A stretch of DNA of 64,000 bases from contig NZ_CP014578.1 in NCBI RefSeq assembly GCF_001634365.1, positions 1,116,001 through 1,180,000 on the forward strand, in the 5' to 3' direction. A program made the position numbers and the translations under genes. The stretch comes from Paraburkholderia phytofirmans OLGA172. Its GTDB lineage: Bacteria; Pseudomonadota; Gammaproteobacteria; Burkholderiales; Burkholderiaceae. The notes beneath the pieces were generated by a model that did not search any database, was not told the DNA's origin, and saw only the letters and a list, made by a program, of their open reading frames with translations. Of this stretch, positions 1 to 8,844 are shown one piece after another; the stretch's first letter is position 1; the number at the start of each line of letters is the position of its first letter.

Positions 1-375
1 CTGCCACCGGAAAAGCAGAACGTCACCTCGATACCCGATGATTTCCAGCATGAGCAGAGCACGGCTTATCTGGTCAAGGATCGGGGGCTTGTGGTGTTGA
101 CGTCTTGTGCGCATCGCGGCGTGCTCAATACGGTCAAGACAGCGATGAGAGTGTCGGGCGTCACCAAGGTTCATGCGATCGTTGGCGGCTTTCATCTCGC
201 GCCGCAGCCGACGGAGTATCAGCAAGCCACTGTGAACCAGTTAAAGGAAATCAATCCGGACTATCTGATCCCGATGCACTGCTCAGGCGAATCGTTCTAC
301 GCGATGGCGACGCAAGCGATGCCGGGCAAAGTATTGTGGTCTTCGACCGGCACGCGCTTCACATTCGGCGCTTGA
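1..375 (+). CDS. MBL-fold metallohydrolase, C-terminal part (5' end outside window)
   Basis: The frame is open from the first base and ends at 375. The translation has the C-terminal pattern of metallo-beta-lactamase-fold hydrolases of the type often named after dihydropterin phosphate synthase: a core strand ending LTSCAHRGVLNTV, then GGFHLAP, then YLIPMHCSGE. The histidines in CAHRG, GGFHL and PMHCSG match metal-ligand positions of this fold. About 125 residues are visible, so the N-terminal HxHxDH motif lies outside the window. The substrate cannot be inferred. It points toward the LysR gene downstream, but 560 bases separate them, so an operon is unlikely. Confidence 0.75.
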   Translation: MPPEKQNVTSIPDDFQHEQSTAYLVKDRGLVVLTSCAHRGVLNTVKTAMRVSGVTKVHAIVGGFHLAPQPTEYQQATVNQLKEINPDYLIPMHCSGESFYAMATQAMPGKVLWSSTGTRFTFGA

Positions 376-937
376 ACGTTGCCGAACGCACGCGGTATAC
401 CGGCGCACATGCCGGCAGTGATGTCGCGTACCGTTAAGCCTTAAAGCCCGTTCCACGATTTATCCATTGAGCTGCGCGCTGACAGACGCGCGGCAATGGT
501 GCGCTGCGTTGCCGCAGCCAGACGCTTCACTTGAGCGGGAACTGCATCTGTTAGCTGGCAGCGCAGGCAAGAAATCATTCGCGAGCGTCTCTTATGGAGA
601 TTGGGCCGGACCGAGGCAACTTCCGGGCCAGTGGCTCAGATGGGTCGATCAGAGCCGGTCGTCGTCGGGCTCAGTTCGGCCACAAGCCGCCAGACGGTCA
701 GAGGACCTGAACGGCGGCTCTCGGCCCGAGACCCGCCACTTCCCGATAACCGGATGCGCTTGGTCGCCGGGCTTGCCCTCGTATTCGCTCAACGTCTCGC
801 GCTCCTGTGAACCGATTGCCTATCGGCCGAACCTTGGCTTGCCTTTACCCCTCGGATACGCGACATTTCTGGAATCGCCAGTAGCGAAGCAGAACACCCT
901 GATCCAAGGCGGTTCGCAACCTCTGCATCCAGGAACA
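376..937 (+). other. Intergenic stretch, no gene recognised
   Basis: About 560 bases between the MBL hydrolase and the LysR gene. The LysR frame stays open upstream to a TTG at 467, but the translation (many Ser, Arg and Pro, no domain) does not look like protein, and the LysR family fold starts at 938. No RNA gene, repeat or clear promoter was recognised. Confidence 0.6.
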
Positions 938-1828
938 ATGCGCATCCCACCACTAAAAGCCATCATCGCGTTCGAGAGTGTCGCCCGCACGAAGAGCGTC
1001 AATCGGGCGGCTGATGAATTAGGGTTAACGCCATCCGCGGTCAGCCATCAAATTGCCAACCTCGAATCCATCGTGGGAAGGCCCTTGTTCACAAGGCTGG
1101 GACGGGGACTGGTGCTGACGCCAACGGGTCAGCAATATCTGGCCGATGTCACCGGATCGCTCGCCGACCTGAGCCGCGCGACGGAGCGCGCATCGAGCCA
1201 ATCGGGTGTCGAGATTCTTCGCATTCACTCGAGTCCCAGCTTTGGGTTGATGTGGCTGCTGCCGCGGCTGGCTTTGTTCCAGGAAGCGAACGGCGACATT
1301 CAGTTGAATCTCGCGTGCTCGTATGAGGATGTGTCGTTCACCTCCGGCTTCTATGACGTCGACGTACGGCATGGCTACGCTCATTGGACCGACGGCGAGA
1401 TCAAAACGCTACGCAACGAGTTCATCGCGCCTCTTGCATCGGAGGAATACCTGAGAAGACACCCGGTGCGTACCCCCGAGGATCTGCTCGAACGGCGCCT
1501 GATCTTCTCGGAGACGCCTCTCGTGCAGTGGAAGCAATGGTTCGGCAAGTTCGGCGTCGCGGTGTCGCCCAAGGCATACGATTTCGCGTTCGACCGCTCG
1601 TACATGTCGCTCGAAGCCGCGGCATTGGGACACGGCATTGCGCTCGAAAGCACGATGCTCGCATCGGTCCACCTCAAACGCGGTTCGCTCGTACCGGTCT
1701 TCGATCGCACGTATGCGGTCGAGGTCGGAGCCCATCACCTCGTTTACCCTTCCCAGAACGCGGATTTGCCGCGCGTGGCCAAATTTTTGACCTGGGTCGA
1801 GCAAGAGATCAGCCGTGACGCCGTATAG
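938..1828 (+). CDS. LysR-family transcriptional regulator, GcvA-like
   Basis: This 296-residue protein starts at the ATG at 938 (MRIPPLKAIIAFESVART). The winged HTH covers roughly residues 1-60 (SVNRAADELGLTPSAVSHQI, with LFTRLGRGLVLTPTG as the wing), and an effector-binding domain follows from about residue 90. The sequence pattern (PPL.A...FE..AR, SAVSHQI..LE) is that of the GcvA branch. A longer frame reaches back to 467 but has no family resemblance. The gene lies in the same direction as the SDR/MFS/transketolase genes and about 190 bases upstream of them, so it may control them, but that is inference. The ligand is unknown. Confidence 0.88.
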   Translation: MRIPPLKAIIAFESVARTKSVNRAADELGLTPSAVSHQIANLESIVGRPLFTRLGRGLVLTPTGQQYLADVTGSLADLSRATERASSQSGVEILRIHSSPSFGLMWLLPRLALFQEANGDIQLNLACSYEDVSFTSGFYDVDVRHGYAHWTDGEIKTLRNEFIAPLASEEYLRRHPVRTPEDLLERRLIFSETPLVQWKQWFGKFGVAVSPKAYDFAFDRSYMSLEAAALGHGIALESTMLASVHLKRGSLVPVFDRTYAVEVGAHHLVYPSQNADLPRVAKFLTWVEQEISRDAV

Positions 1829-1847
1829 CGCCAGGCCGCGCCTGGCG
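1829..1847 (+). terminator. GC-rich perfect hairpin after the LysR gene
   Basis: An 8-bp perfect inverted repeat (CGCCAGGC / GCCTGGCG) with a 3-base loop begins directly after the LysR stop codon. There is no T-run after it, so it may be a weak or factor-assisted terminator, or an mRNA 3'-end stabiliser. Confidence 0.45.
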
Positions 1848-2019
1848 TGACGCCAGCGCCCTACCTTATGCGAAAAAGGGCCGCTTTCTGACGCCTGAGA
1901 CTTCGCGGTGCAGCGACACCTGAATATTCTTCAGCAATAGTTGAGCCGAACTGCATTGATCGAGATGGTTGAAGCACTGAAACTGCATCTACCAACTAAC
2001 GTGATCAATGGAGACAAAC

Positions 2020-2769
2020 ATGTTGCTCGACAGCAAAGTCGTCATCGTAACCGGTGCAGCCTCGCCGCGTGGCATTGGCCGTGCGACCGCAAAAGCGCTT
2101 GCCGCCCAGGGCGCGCGAGTGGTGATTCTGGATCTTCGCAAGGAAGACGCCGAGAGTGCCGCGCGTGACCTCGGCGAAGAACACCTCGGCCTCGCCTGCG
2201 ATGTGACCGACAAGGCCGCATGCATGGCTGCCGCCAAGGCGGTCATCGAGAAGTACGGTCGTGTCGATGGCCTTATCAACAACGCAGGTATCACCCAGCC
2301 TTTGAAGACGATGGACATCGGAGCCGACAACTTCGACGCGGTCATCGACGTGAACCTGCGCGGTACCCTCTACATGTCGCAAGCGGTCATTCCGCAAATG
2401 AGAGCGCAAAAGAGCGGCAGCATTGTCTGCATGTCATCCGTTTCCGCACAACGCGGGGGCGGCATCTTCGGCGGTCCTCACTACAGCGCTGCAAAAGCGG
2501 GCGTACTCGGCCTTGCTCGTGCCATGGCGCGTGAACTCGGGGCGGACAACATCCGCGTCAACTCGATCACGCCGGGTCTGATCCAGACCGACATCACCGG
2601 TGACAAGCTCACGACGGAGATGCGCGCCGACATCATCAAGGGCATTCCGCTCGGCCGGCTCGGCGATGCGGCCGACGTCGCGAACGCCTGCCTGTTCCTC
2701 TCGAGCGACCTGTCAGCCTATCTCACCGGTATCACGCTCGACGTCAACGGCGGCATGTTGATCCACTAA
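2020..2769 (+). CDS. SDR-family NAD(P)-dependent oxidoreductase (FabG-like)
   Basis: This 249-residue classical short-chain dehydrogenase has the cofactor motif TGAASPRGIG near the N-terminus, NNAG at about residue 87, a catalytic Ser in the MSSVSA strand, and YSAAK as the Tyr-Lys pair. The C-terminal DVNGGMLIH is typical of FabG-like sugar or polyol dehydrogenases. I chose the ATG at 2020 because GGAGA lies five bases before it; an in-frame ATG at 2008 has no such site. The gene heads a run with an MFS transporter and a split transketolase, which suggests oxidation of a polyol or sugar-derived alcohol. The substrate is not recognisable from sequence. Confidence 0.85.
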   Translation: MLLDSKVVIVTGAASPRGIGRATAKALAAQGARVVILDLRKEDAESAARDLGEEHLGLACDVTDKAACMAAAKAVIEKYGRVDGLINNAGITQPLKTMDIGADNFDAVIDVNLRGTLYMSQAVIPQMRAQKSGSIVCMSSVSAQRGGGIFGGPHYSAAKAGVLGLARAMARELGADNIRVNSITPGLIQTDITGDKLTTEMRADIIKGIPLGRLGDAADVANACLFLSSDLSAYLTGITLDVNGGMLIH

Positions 2770-2849
2770 GTACGACATCCGTCGCGACTGCGGCGGATGG
2801 GTCAATGCACCCGGCGGTAAAACCCGGGGCGATATGGCAGGAGACAATC

Positions 2850-4100
2850 ATGAAAGCGAAGGCCACTGCGCCGTCAATGACGGGCGATGTGACATCGCTC
2901 GCCGATCCGGCGAGCTTCGAATCAAAAACGTATGCGAAAGTGGGACGACGCTTGATACCGTTCCTGATGCTGTGCTATCTGGGCGCTTATCTCGATCGTG
3001 TCAACGTGGGCTTCGCTAAACTGCAGATGCTCAACGACCTGCGATTCAGCGAAACCGTGTATGGCTTCGGCGCCGGTATTTTCTTCCTCGGTTACTTCCT
3101 CTTCGAGGTACCGAGCAATCTCATGTTGCACAAAGTGGGCGCACGAAACTGGCTCGCTCGCATCATGCTGACGTGGGCCGTGATCTCGGCCTGCTTTGTC
3201 TTCGTCAAGTCGCCCACAACGTTCTATGTCCTCCGCTTTCTATTGGGCGTGGCCGAGGCTGGGTTCGCGCCAGGCGTCATCCTGTATCTGACTTACTGGT
3301 TTCCGTCGGCGCGGCGCGCCAAGGCGCTCTCCCTCTTCTTCATGGCGATTCCACTTGCCGGCATTGTCGGTGGGCCGTTGTCCGGTTACATCCTGCATGC
3401 GTTCCAGGGCGTACACGGTCTCGCCGGCTGGAAGTGGCTGTTCATCCTCGAAGCGCTGCCGTCGTTGCTCCTTGGCGTCGCCATCCTGCTCTACCTCGAC
3501 AACGGTATCGCTGCCGCCAAGTGGCTCACTGATCCGGAGAAGGCGCTTCTCGCACGCAACGTGGCGAACGACAACGCCCACAAGGTCGCCCATGTGTCGA
3601 TCCGGTCTTTCATCGGCGATCGTCGTTTGTGGTTGATGGCTGCCATCTACTTCTGCGTCGTGCTCGGTCAGTATGGGCTGACGTTCTGGCTGCCGACGAT
3701 CATCCGCAAGTCCGGCGTGGCCGACCCGCTGTGGGTGGGCGTCTTCACAGCCATCCCGTACCTGTGCGCCATCATTGCGCTGCCGCTGGTGGGCGCAAGC
3801 GCTGACCGCCATCGCGAACGTCGTCTGCATCTTGCGATCCCGATGCTCGTATCGGCGGCCGGCTTTGCAACGCTGCCGATGCTGGGCGGAGTCGGTGCGT
3901 CGCTGGTGTGTGTCAGCGTGGCCGCCGCCGGCATCCTCGCTTCGTCGTCGCAGTTCTGGTCACTGCCGACCGCGCTTCTCGGCGGCATGTCCGCCGCGGC
4001 GGGTATCGCCGCGGTGAACTGTTTCGCCAATCTCGCGGGCTTCTTCTCGCCGGCCATCGTGGGCTGGTTGAACGCATCTCGTTATACAGAAGTGTCGTAG
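2850..4100 (+). pseudogene. MFS transporter (ACS family), 5' part, cut by an IS4-family element
   Basis: The frame encodes about 408 native residues of an anion:cation symporter-type MFS permease: the TM1 region LGAYLDRVNVGFAKLQM, GVAEAGFAPGVILYLTYWFP in TM4-5, and a central loop followed by six further segments. The start at 2850 follows GGAGACAATC. After WLN at 4073 the frame runs into the insertion sequence and stops at 4102 after a few foreign residues. The missing end lies at 5547-5650 in the correct phase: removing the element and one copy of the 9-bp duplication restores a 442-residue protein. The truncated product lacks the last transmembrane helix and is probably inactive, though this is inference. 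Confidence 0.9.
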
Positions 4101-5537
4101 CCGTCGCGCAAGATCTGGATGGTGCTCACAGCATCCATGACTCGCTGCATGCCAATCCACAACGTCTTCGCGCCCGGTTCACCATCGCTCTTGCGCCCGA
4201 GGAATCCACCCAGTGACGCGATCATCCGTATCATCTGGTTCAGTGTCGGTGGTTTTTTCGGACGCGCCTTCTTGCAGAGCACGTGAGCACCATGTATCTC
4301 GTCAGCCGCGAAGAATAGCGACGCGTTTAGCTCCGGACACGTTCTGCCCACACGCATGAGCCGTGCAATACGCCACGATACGACCATGTACAGCGCAAGT
4401 GCCTTCTCTACCCGTTCCATCTGCGAGAGCTGCAGCGCCTCAACCCGGCAGGCGTTCTTCAGGACATTGAAGAACATTTCTATTTCCCATCTCGCGCGGT
4501 ACCAGTCGATGAGTTCGATGAGCGCATCCGCATCACCCGCTTCGCGGTTGGTCACAAGACGCCAGATGACTGGCTTTACGCCCGCTGGCGCATCCACCTC
4601 ATACGCCTCGACGCAGGTGAGCGTGACGCTGACGCGACCGGGCAGCGTAATGCGCTGGCTGCGCAGTTCCTGCTTCACTTCACGTGCCTTCTGGCCACTG
4701 CGCCCGGGCAGCACGAAACTGATACGGCCGAGCACGTTACCCGCGTGCACCTTGTCCCACAGCTTTTCTTCGTCCTTCAAGGCACGGTTGTGCTGCGAGC
4801 GGATCAGCCAGTCCGCCGGTTCACCCAATTCCTGCGCACGCTGCATGAGCGCCGCGATGTCGCCTTCACGATCGGCCACATACACCAGCCGCGCGTCTGG
4901 CAGGGCCCGTGCCTGTTCGGCCACGATCTCATAGCTTTCGATCCACCGCGCACTTTCCCTGACTCCGCCACGCCTGCCGTTTGCATCGCGTGACTCGCGC
5001 GCCCACATCCAGGCATTCATCACACCCAGCGGCTCCCGATCCGGTGTCACCGCATAAGTCGCGTGAAGATACATGCCCACCTGTGCTTCATAACTGAGTG
5101 GGCCGGCCCCTTCGATGTCCTGACCGTTAAAGTTCAGCTCTGTCGTATCGGCAATGCACAGCACCACCGGCAACGCTCCCATGCGCGCCGTGGTGCGATC
5201 CCAATGCGGCTGCATCATGTCGCGCCAGTCGATGCGCTCATTGCCTAGAAAGCGATATGCTGCCATCGTCTCGGCCCAGCCTTCGCACGCGCCCGGAATG
5301 CTGGCCGTGGGCCGGCTGGCAAACCGTTTGATCAGTTCCTTCGCGCGCCGGTCTCGCCGTGGATCGCCCAAATCCAGAGTCTCAAATTCTTCGTCCACCC
5401 ATGCTCCCGCGTCGTTTCGGATCTTCATGCTGAAAATCCGAGAGTAAACGCGAAATCCGCATTGTTAACAACCCCCTTCCGGCTACTTTGCTATCCAACA
5501 TCGTCTCCGGAACTGTCGATTTGTGTATAACGAGATG
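4075..5537 (-). mobile_element. IS4-family insertion sequence (IS50/Tn5-like group), complete
   Basis: The element is 1,463 bp with terminal inverted repeats beginning CATCTCGTTATACA at the left end (4075) and the same bases, read on the other strand, at the right end (5537). A direct duplication GGTTGAACG flanks it at 4066-4074 and 5538-5546. The 9-bp duplication agrees with the IS50 group of the IS4 family. It carries one transposase gene on the minus strand. The insertion splits the MFS transporter gene near its 3' end, and since the duplication is still perfect it is probably fairly recent. Confidence 0.95.
4082..5428 (-). CDS. IS4-family transposase (Tn5-like DDE)
   Basis: The protein has 448 residues. 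The N-terminal part (EEFETLDLGDPRRDRRAK...RPTASIPGACEGWAE.MAAYRFLGNE) matches the DNA-binding domain of Tn5-type transposases. The catalytic core shows LCIADTTELNF (first Asp), VADREGD (second Asp) and the YREK-type signature YRARWEIEMFFNVLK containing the Glu. No frameshift or internal stop is seen, so the enzyme is probably active. It starts with an ATG at 5428 and fills nearly the whole element. Confidence 0.95.
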   Translation of the reverse strand: MKIRNDAGAWVDEEFETLDLGDPRRDRRAKELIKRFASRPTASIPGACEGWAETMAAYRFLGNERIDWRDMMQPHWDRTTARMGALPVVLCIADTTELNFNGQDIEGAGPLSYEAQVGMYLHATYAVTPDREPLGVMNAWMWARESRDANGRRGGVRESARWIESYEIVAEQARALPDARLVYVADREGDIAALMQRAQELGEPADWLIRSQHNRALKDEEKLWDKVHAGNVLGRISFVLPGRSGQKAREVKQELRSQRITLPGRVSVTLTCVEAYEVDAPAGVKPVIWRLVTNREAGDADALIELIDWYRARWEIEMFFNVLKNACRVEALQLSQMERVEKALALYMVVSWRIARLMRVGRTCPELNASLFFAADEIHGAHVLCKKARPKKPPTLNQMIRMIASLGGFLGRKSDGEPGAKTLWIGMQRVMDAVSTIQILRDGYDTSV

Positions 5538-5546
5538 GGTTGAACG

Positions 5547-5650
5547 ACCTGACCGGTAAGTCGACGGCTGGGCTTATCTTTATCTCCGCCGCTATCGTCA
5601 TCGGTGCCGGGCTTGTTTTCCTCGTGCCAGCCAAATCCGTCAATCGCTGA
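5547..5650 (+). pseudogene. Displaced 3' end of the MFS transporter gene
   Basis: Right of the insertion sequence the bases encode LNDLTGKSTAGLIFISAAI and then a hydrophobic stretch ending in LVPAKSVNR and TGA at 5648. This is the missing last helix and tail of the transporter at 2850-4100. It lacks a start and is not expected to be made as a separate protein. Its continuous frame shows that no other mutation has accumulated here. Confidence 0.9.
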
Positions 5651-5694
5651 CACCGTTCGCTGCAAAGACTCACTTTTTAAATCAAGGAGACACC

Positions 5695-6537
5695 ATGAAC
5701 AGTCCCTCATCAGATGGGGTGACGCTCGCCGAGCGCGCCTACCGGATTCGCAGAAACGCCTTGCTGATGGGCGAAGTACAGGGCCAAGGCTATATCGGCC
5801 AGGCACTCGATATCGCCGATGTACTCGCGGTTGCCTACTTCGGCGCGATGCGCTATCAGGCCGACAACCCCGACTGGGAAGGCCGCGATCGCTTCCTGCT
5901 GTCCAACGGCCACTATGCGATTGCGCTCTATGCCGCGCTGTTCGAAGCCGGCTTCCTGCCACCGGAAGAACTTGAAACCTACGGCAGCGACGACAGCCGG
6001 TTGCCGATGTCCGGAATGGCGAGCTACACGCCCGGCATGGAGATGTCCGGCGGCTCGCTCGGCCACGGTCTCACGATCGCGGTGGGTCGCTGCCTGGGAC
6101 TGAAGCGTAAGGGCTCAAACGCCTTCGTCTACACGCTCTTCTCCGACGGCGAACTCGATGAAGGCGCGATCTGGGAGGGCCTTATGTCGGCCGCTCACTG
6201 GAAGCTGGACAACCTGATTGCCATGGTCGACGTCAACAACCAGCAAGCCGACGGTCCCTCCTCGAAGATCATGGCGTTCGAGCCGCTCGTCGAGAAACTC
6301 GAAGGATTTGGCTGGTTCACGCAGCGCGTGGACGGCAACGACATCGACGCAGTGAAGGCGGCCTTCGATGCTGCACGCAATCATCCGAAAGAGCAGCCCC
6401 GGATTATCGTTTGCGATACCCGCATGGGCTGCGGCGTGCCGTTCCTCGAAGAACGGGAAAAGAACCATTTCATCCGCGTCGATGCCCATGAGTGGCAACT
6501 GGCGCTCGCAGCACTCGAAGCAGGGAGACAAGCATGA
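5695..6537 (+). CDS. Transketolase, N-terminal (thiamine diphosphate-binding) subunit
   Basis: The protein has 280 residues and corresponds to the N-terminal third of transketolase. It shows SNGHYAIALYA, the GGSLGHGLTIAVG loop, and the ThDP/metal motif FSDGELDEGAIWEG...MVDVNNQQADG (GDGE-type). AAGGAGACACC precedes the ATG at 5695. The stop overlaps the start of the second subunit (ATGA), so the two are translationally coupled and should form one enzyme. Split transketolases are usually found in dedicated sugar or polyol pathways, which fits the SDR and MFS genes upstream. The insertion sequence just upstream may reduce transcription from the operon promoter. Confidence 0.9.
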   Translation: MNSPSSDGVTLAERAYRIRRNALLMGEVQGQGYIGQALDIADVLAVAYFGAMRYQADNPDWEGRDRFLLSNGHYAIALYAALFEAGFLPPEELETYGSDDSRLPMSGMASYTPGMEMSGGSLGHGLTIAVGRCLGLKRKGSNAFVYTLFSDGELDEGAIWEGLMSAAHWKLDNLIAMVDVNNQQADGPSSKIMAFEPLVEKLEGFGWFTQRVDGNDIDAVKAAFDAARNHPKEQPRIIVCDTRMGCGVPFLEEREKNHFIRVDAHEWQLALAALEAGRQA

Positions 6538-7535
6538 GCGATACCACCACCAAAAAGCCGCGTCTGAAGACTTCGGCGATGATTGCATCGATCGCTGGCG
6601 AAGGACAGGTCACGCGTTCCGCTCCGTTCGGTCATGCATTGGCCCAACTGGCCCGGGAGAAGACGAATGTAGTTGGTATGACTGCCGACCTCGGCAAGTA
6701 CACCGACCTGCACATCTTCGGAAAGGAATTCCCTGAGCGCTACTACCAGATGGGCATGGCCGAGCAGTTGCTGATGGGCGCGGCCGCCGGTATGGCGCAT
6801 GAAGGCGCCCAGCCGTTCGTGACGACCTACGCCGTATTCGCAACCCGTCGCGCGTATGACTTCATGCACCAGGCCATCGCCGAGGACAACCTCGACGTGA
6901 AGATCATCTGCGCCTTGCCGGGCCTAACGACCGGCTACGGCCCGAGCCATCAGGCGGCCGAGGATCTTGCCCTGATGCGCGCGATGCCGAACATGACGGT
7001 CATCGATCCGTGCGACGCTCTCGACACCGAGCAAATGGTGCCTGCGATTGCTGCGCATAACGGCCCCGTGTATGCACGCCTGCTGCGTGGCAATGTTCCG
7101 GCCGTGCTCGACGAATACGATTACCAGTTCGAACTCGGCAAGGCCAAGCTGCTGCGCGACGGCGCCGAAGTTCTCATCATCTCGTCGGGCATCATGACCA
7201 TGCGTTCGCTGGAGGTGGCGAAGTTGCTGGAAGCGGACAACGTGGGAGTTGGCGTACTGCACGTGCCGACCATCAAGCCGCTCGACACTGAGACGATCTT
7301 GCGCGAAGCCCGGCGCACGGGTCGCATGGTGGTGGTCGCCGAGAATCACTCGGTGATCGGTGGGCTTGGCGAAGCGGTCGCGACCACGCTGCTCACGGCG
7401 GGCGTCACGCCGATGTACCGCCAAATCGCACTGCCCGATGAGTTTCTCGGTGCGGGCGCGCTGCCGACCTTGCACGATCGCTATGGCATCTCGACCAACG
7501 TCATGGCCGATACCATCAAGGGCTGGCTTGGATGA
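6534..7535 (+). CDS. Transketolase, C-terminal (pyrimidine-binding) subunit
   Basis: This 333-residue partner supplies the pyrimidine-binding and C-terminal domains. It has the region GMTADLGKYTDLHIFGKEFPERYYQMGMAEQ, where the Glu in MAEQ activates the thiamine ring, then FVTTYAVFATRRAYDFM, and a C-terminal domain with VVVAENHSVIGGLGEAV. I prefer the ATG at 6534, which overlaps the upstream stop (ATGA) and follows GGGAGACAAGC, over a longer frame from 6492 that lies inside the upstream gene. It acts in the cytoplasm to move two-carbon units between sugars. Which ketose is the donor cannot be told. Confidence 0.9.
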   Translation: MSDTTTKKPRLKTSAMIASIAGEGQVTRSAPFGHALAQLAREKTNVVGMTADLGKYTDLHIFGKEFPERYYQMGMAEQLLMGAAAGMAHEGAQPFVTTYAVFATRRAYDFMHQAIAEDNLDVKIICALPGLTTGYGPSHQAAEDLALMRAMPNMTVIDPCDALDTEQMVPAIAAHNGPVYARLLRGNVPAVLDEYDYQFELGKAKLLRDGAEVLIISSGIMTMRSLEVAKLLEADNVGVGVLHVPTIKPLDTETILREARRTGRMVVVAENHSVIGGLGEAVATTLLTAGVTPMYRQIALPDEFLGAGALPTLHDRYGISTNVMADTIKGWLG

Positions 7536-7944
7536 GCCCACTGTGTCATCCAGACGCAGCAGCACGGCGGACATCGCTCCGCCGGCGTGTGAAACGAGTC
7601 GTCTGCTAGTTTGGGAGGGGGACGGTGCGTCAGTTCCGTCGACGCACCGCTACCGAAAAAAAAAGAACGCTGACATTTGTTAGGCAAAGCCTGCCCGGCT
7701 GAAGAAGAGCTCTGACCGGCCGCTTGCCGCTTGTCTTCGGCCCCTCGGAATGAGCGAGTGACTGGCAGCAGCGGGTCTAACTGGGCCGTTCAAAGTCACT
7801 TTGCCGGGGCTGCTCGGGGCAGCGATAGTTCAGGGGTCATGCAGCGAGCACACAGCGTTCATATTGCCTCCTGAAAGCAAAACAACATTACGCCATTATG
7901 GAGTCCCGGTTTCGGACTGCGCTGCATTGAAACGGACTAGGGTT

Positions 7945-8011
7945 TATGCTTACCCCGTCTGCTCCATGTCTCCACATGGATTAAGCCCGCCCACTGAGGC
8001 GGGCTTTTTTT
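7945..8011 (+). ncRNA. Candidate small RNA: -10 box, hairpin and intrinsic terminator
   Basis: In a gene-free stretch, a TATGCT box at 7945-7950 is followed by a 6-bp hairpin (CCATGT, loop CTCC, ACATGG at 7964-7979) and then a strong rho-independent terminator (7985-8011). A transcript starting near 7957 would be about 55 bases with two stem-loops and a U-tail, a layout common in Hfq-dependent RNAs. No open reading frame fits between. The -35 region is weak (CTGCAT, 17 bases upstream). No known RNA family was recognised. Confidence 0.35.
7985..8011 (+). terminator. Rho-independent terminator
   Basis: A 7-bp perfect stem GCCCGCC / GGCGGGC with a 6-base loop is followed directly by seven T. 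It would end transcription coming from the transketolase side or from the small RNA candidate just upstream. Confidence 0.85.
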
Positions 8012-8217
8012 CTTGCCGCCGCCGGCGCCGAAGGTGACCTGCGCGGATGGCGACGCGAACGGCGGCGATCTGCTTGCGCCAAAGTGGGGGGCAGTGGACC
8101 GGTTACACGGCTCCCCGGCCGCAATTTCGGTAACGCCCCGTTATTAATGGCGTCTTGCTGCCCCGAATTTCGCCAAGTACTCTCGACGCAGCGCTGATCT
8201 CCTTGGCGTGTGTGCTC

Positions 8218-8250
8218 AAGCCCTGTCAAAGACCGATGGGGCTTTTTTTT
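8218..8250 (+). terminator. Possible weak rho-independent terminator
   Basis: AAGCCC (8218-8223) can pair with GGGCTT (8239-8244) across a 15-base loop, followed by a run of T ending at 8250. The stem is short and the loop long, so this is a weaker candidate than the one at 7985. Confidence 0.4.
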
Positions 8251-8401
8251 GAGTGCTTCGCCGACAATGGAACGGGTCCAGTGACCGCCGGCGGCTACGC
8301 GGCGTGTACGAAACCAACCATCAATGGACGAGAAAAAGAGCCCAGACCGTGAAGGCCTGGGCGAAGCCATCGGGAGTCCGACGGCGGAGGTATCAATACG
8401 A

Positions 8402-8443
8402 AACTGGCCCGCTACCGGGCGTTACCTCGATAGCGGGCCAGTT
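8402..8443. repeat. 13-bp perfect inverted repeat, intergenic
   Basis: AACTGGCCCGCTA at 8402-8414 is repeated as an exact reverse complement at 8431-8443 with a 16-base loop. No T-run follows on either strand. It lies about 90 bases beyond the end of the convergent DUF4148 gene, so it may shape the 3' end of that mRNA or be a structured RNA element. A second, shorter stem (GCCCAG / CTGGGC) lies just upstream. Confidence 0.6.
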
Positions 8444-8532
8444 CTTGGAATGGGGCGCGCAGAGGTGCTGCGCGCTCAGAGGACGATGCTCGGCTACCGG
8501 ATGGGGCGCCGGCGGCTCGCCAACCTGACGGT

Positions 8533-8844
8533 TTAGTGACCGGAGTAAAGCGAACGCGGGCCGGTAGGGACCGCGGCTGAGGGGGCGCCGGACGCCGACG
8601 AGCCGCTCACGACACCGCCGACACCTGTCGCACCGTTCTGCGCGGCAACCTTTGCTTCAGCAGCTTGAATCTGCGCCGGGTAAGTGGTGTTGTCATCATC
8701 GCCCGGGTGATAACCAGCCTTCTCGAGCTGGACCAGTTCAGCGCGCACTTGCGCACGGGTGACAGGCTGGTTCGATTGGGCGAACACGGCAACCGGAGCA
8801 GCAAGGGCAGCGGCAACGACAACGGCTTGAATAAGGGACTTCAT
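8533..8844 (-). CDS. DUF4148 domain-containing secreted small protein
   Basis: The protein has 103 residues. A signal peptide MKSLIQAVVVAAALAAPVAV ends at FAQS, probably cleaved before Q. The mature part carries the DUF4148 pattern PVTRAQVRAELVQLEKAGYHPGDDDNTTYPAQIQAAEAKV, followed by a low-complexity Gly/Ser/Ala tail. GGAGG lies eight bases before the ATG. Such proteins are abundant and often multi-copy in Burkholderia relatives; they are exported to the periplasm and have no established function. It stands alone on the minus strand. Confidence 0.9.
   Translation of the reverse strand: MKSLIQAVVVAAALAAPVAVFAQSNQPVTRAQVRAELVQLEKAGYHPGDDDNTTYPAQIQAAEAKVAAQNGATGVGGVVSGSSASGAPSAAVPTGPRSLYSGH

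Noticed and set aside
467-937. Upstream extension of the LysR frame (453 codons in total)
   Set aside because: The extra residues have no LysR resemblance and the HTH begins exactly at the ATG at 938.
8402-8443. 13-bp palindrome as a rho-independent terminator
   Set aside because: No run of T follows on either strand and the loop is 16 bases; kept only as an unexplained repeat.
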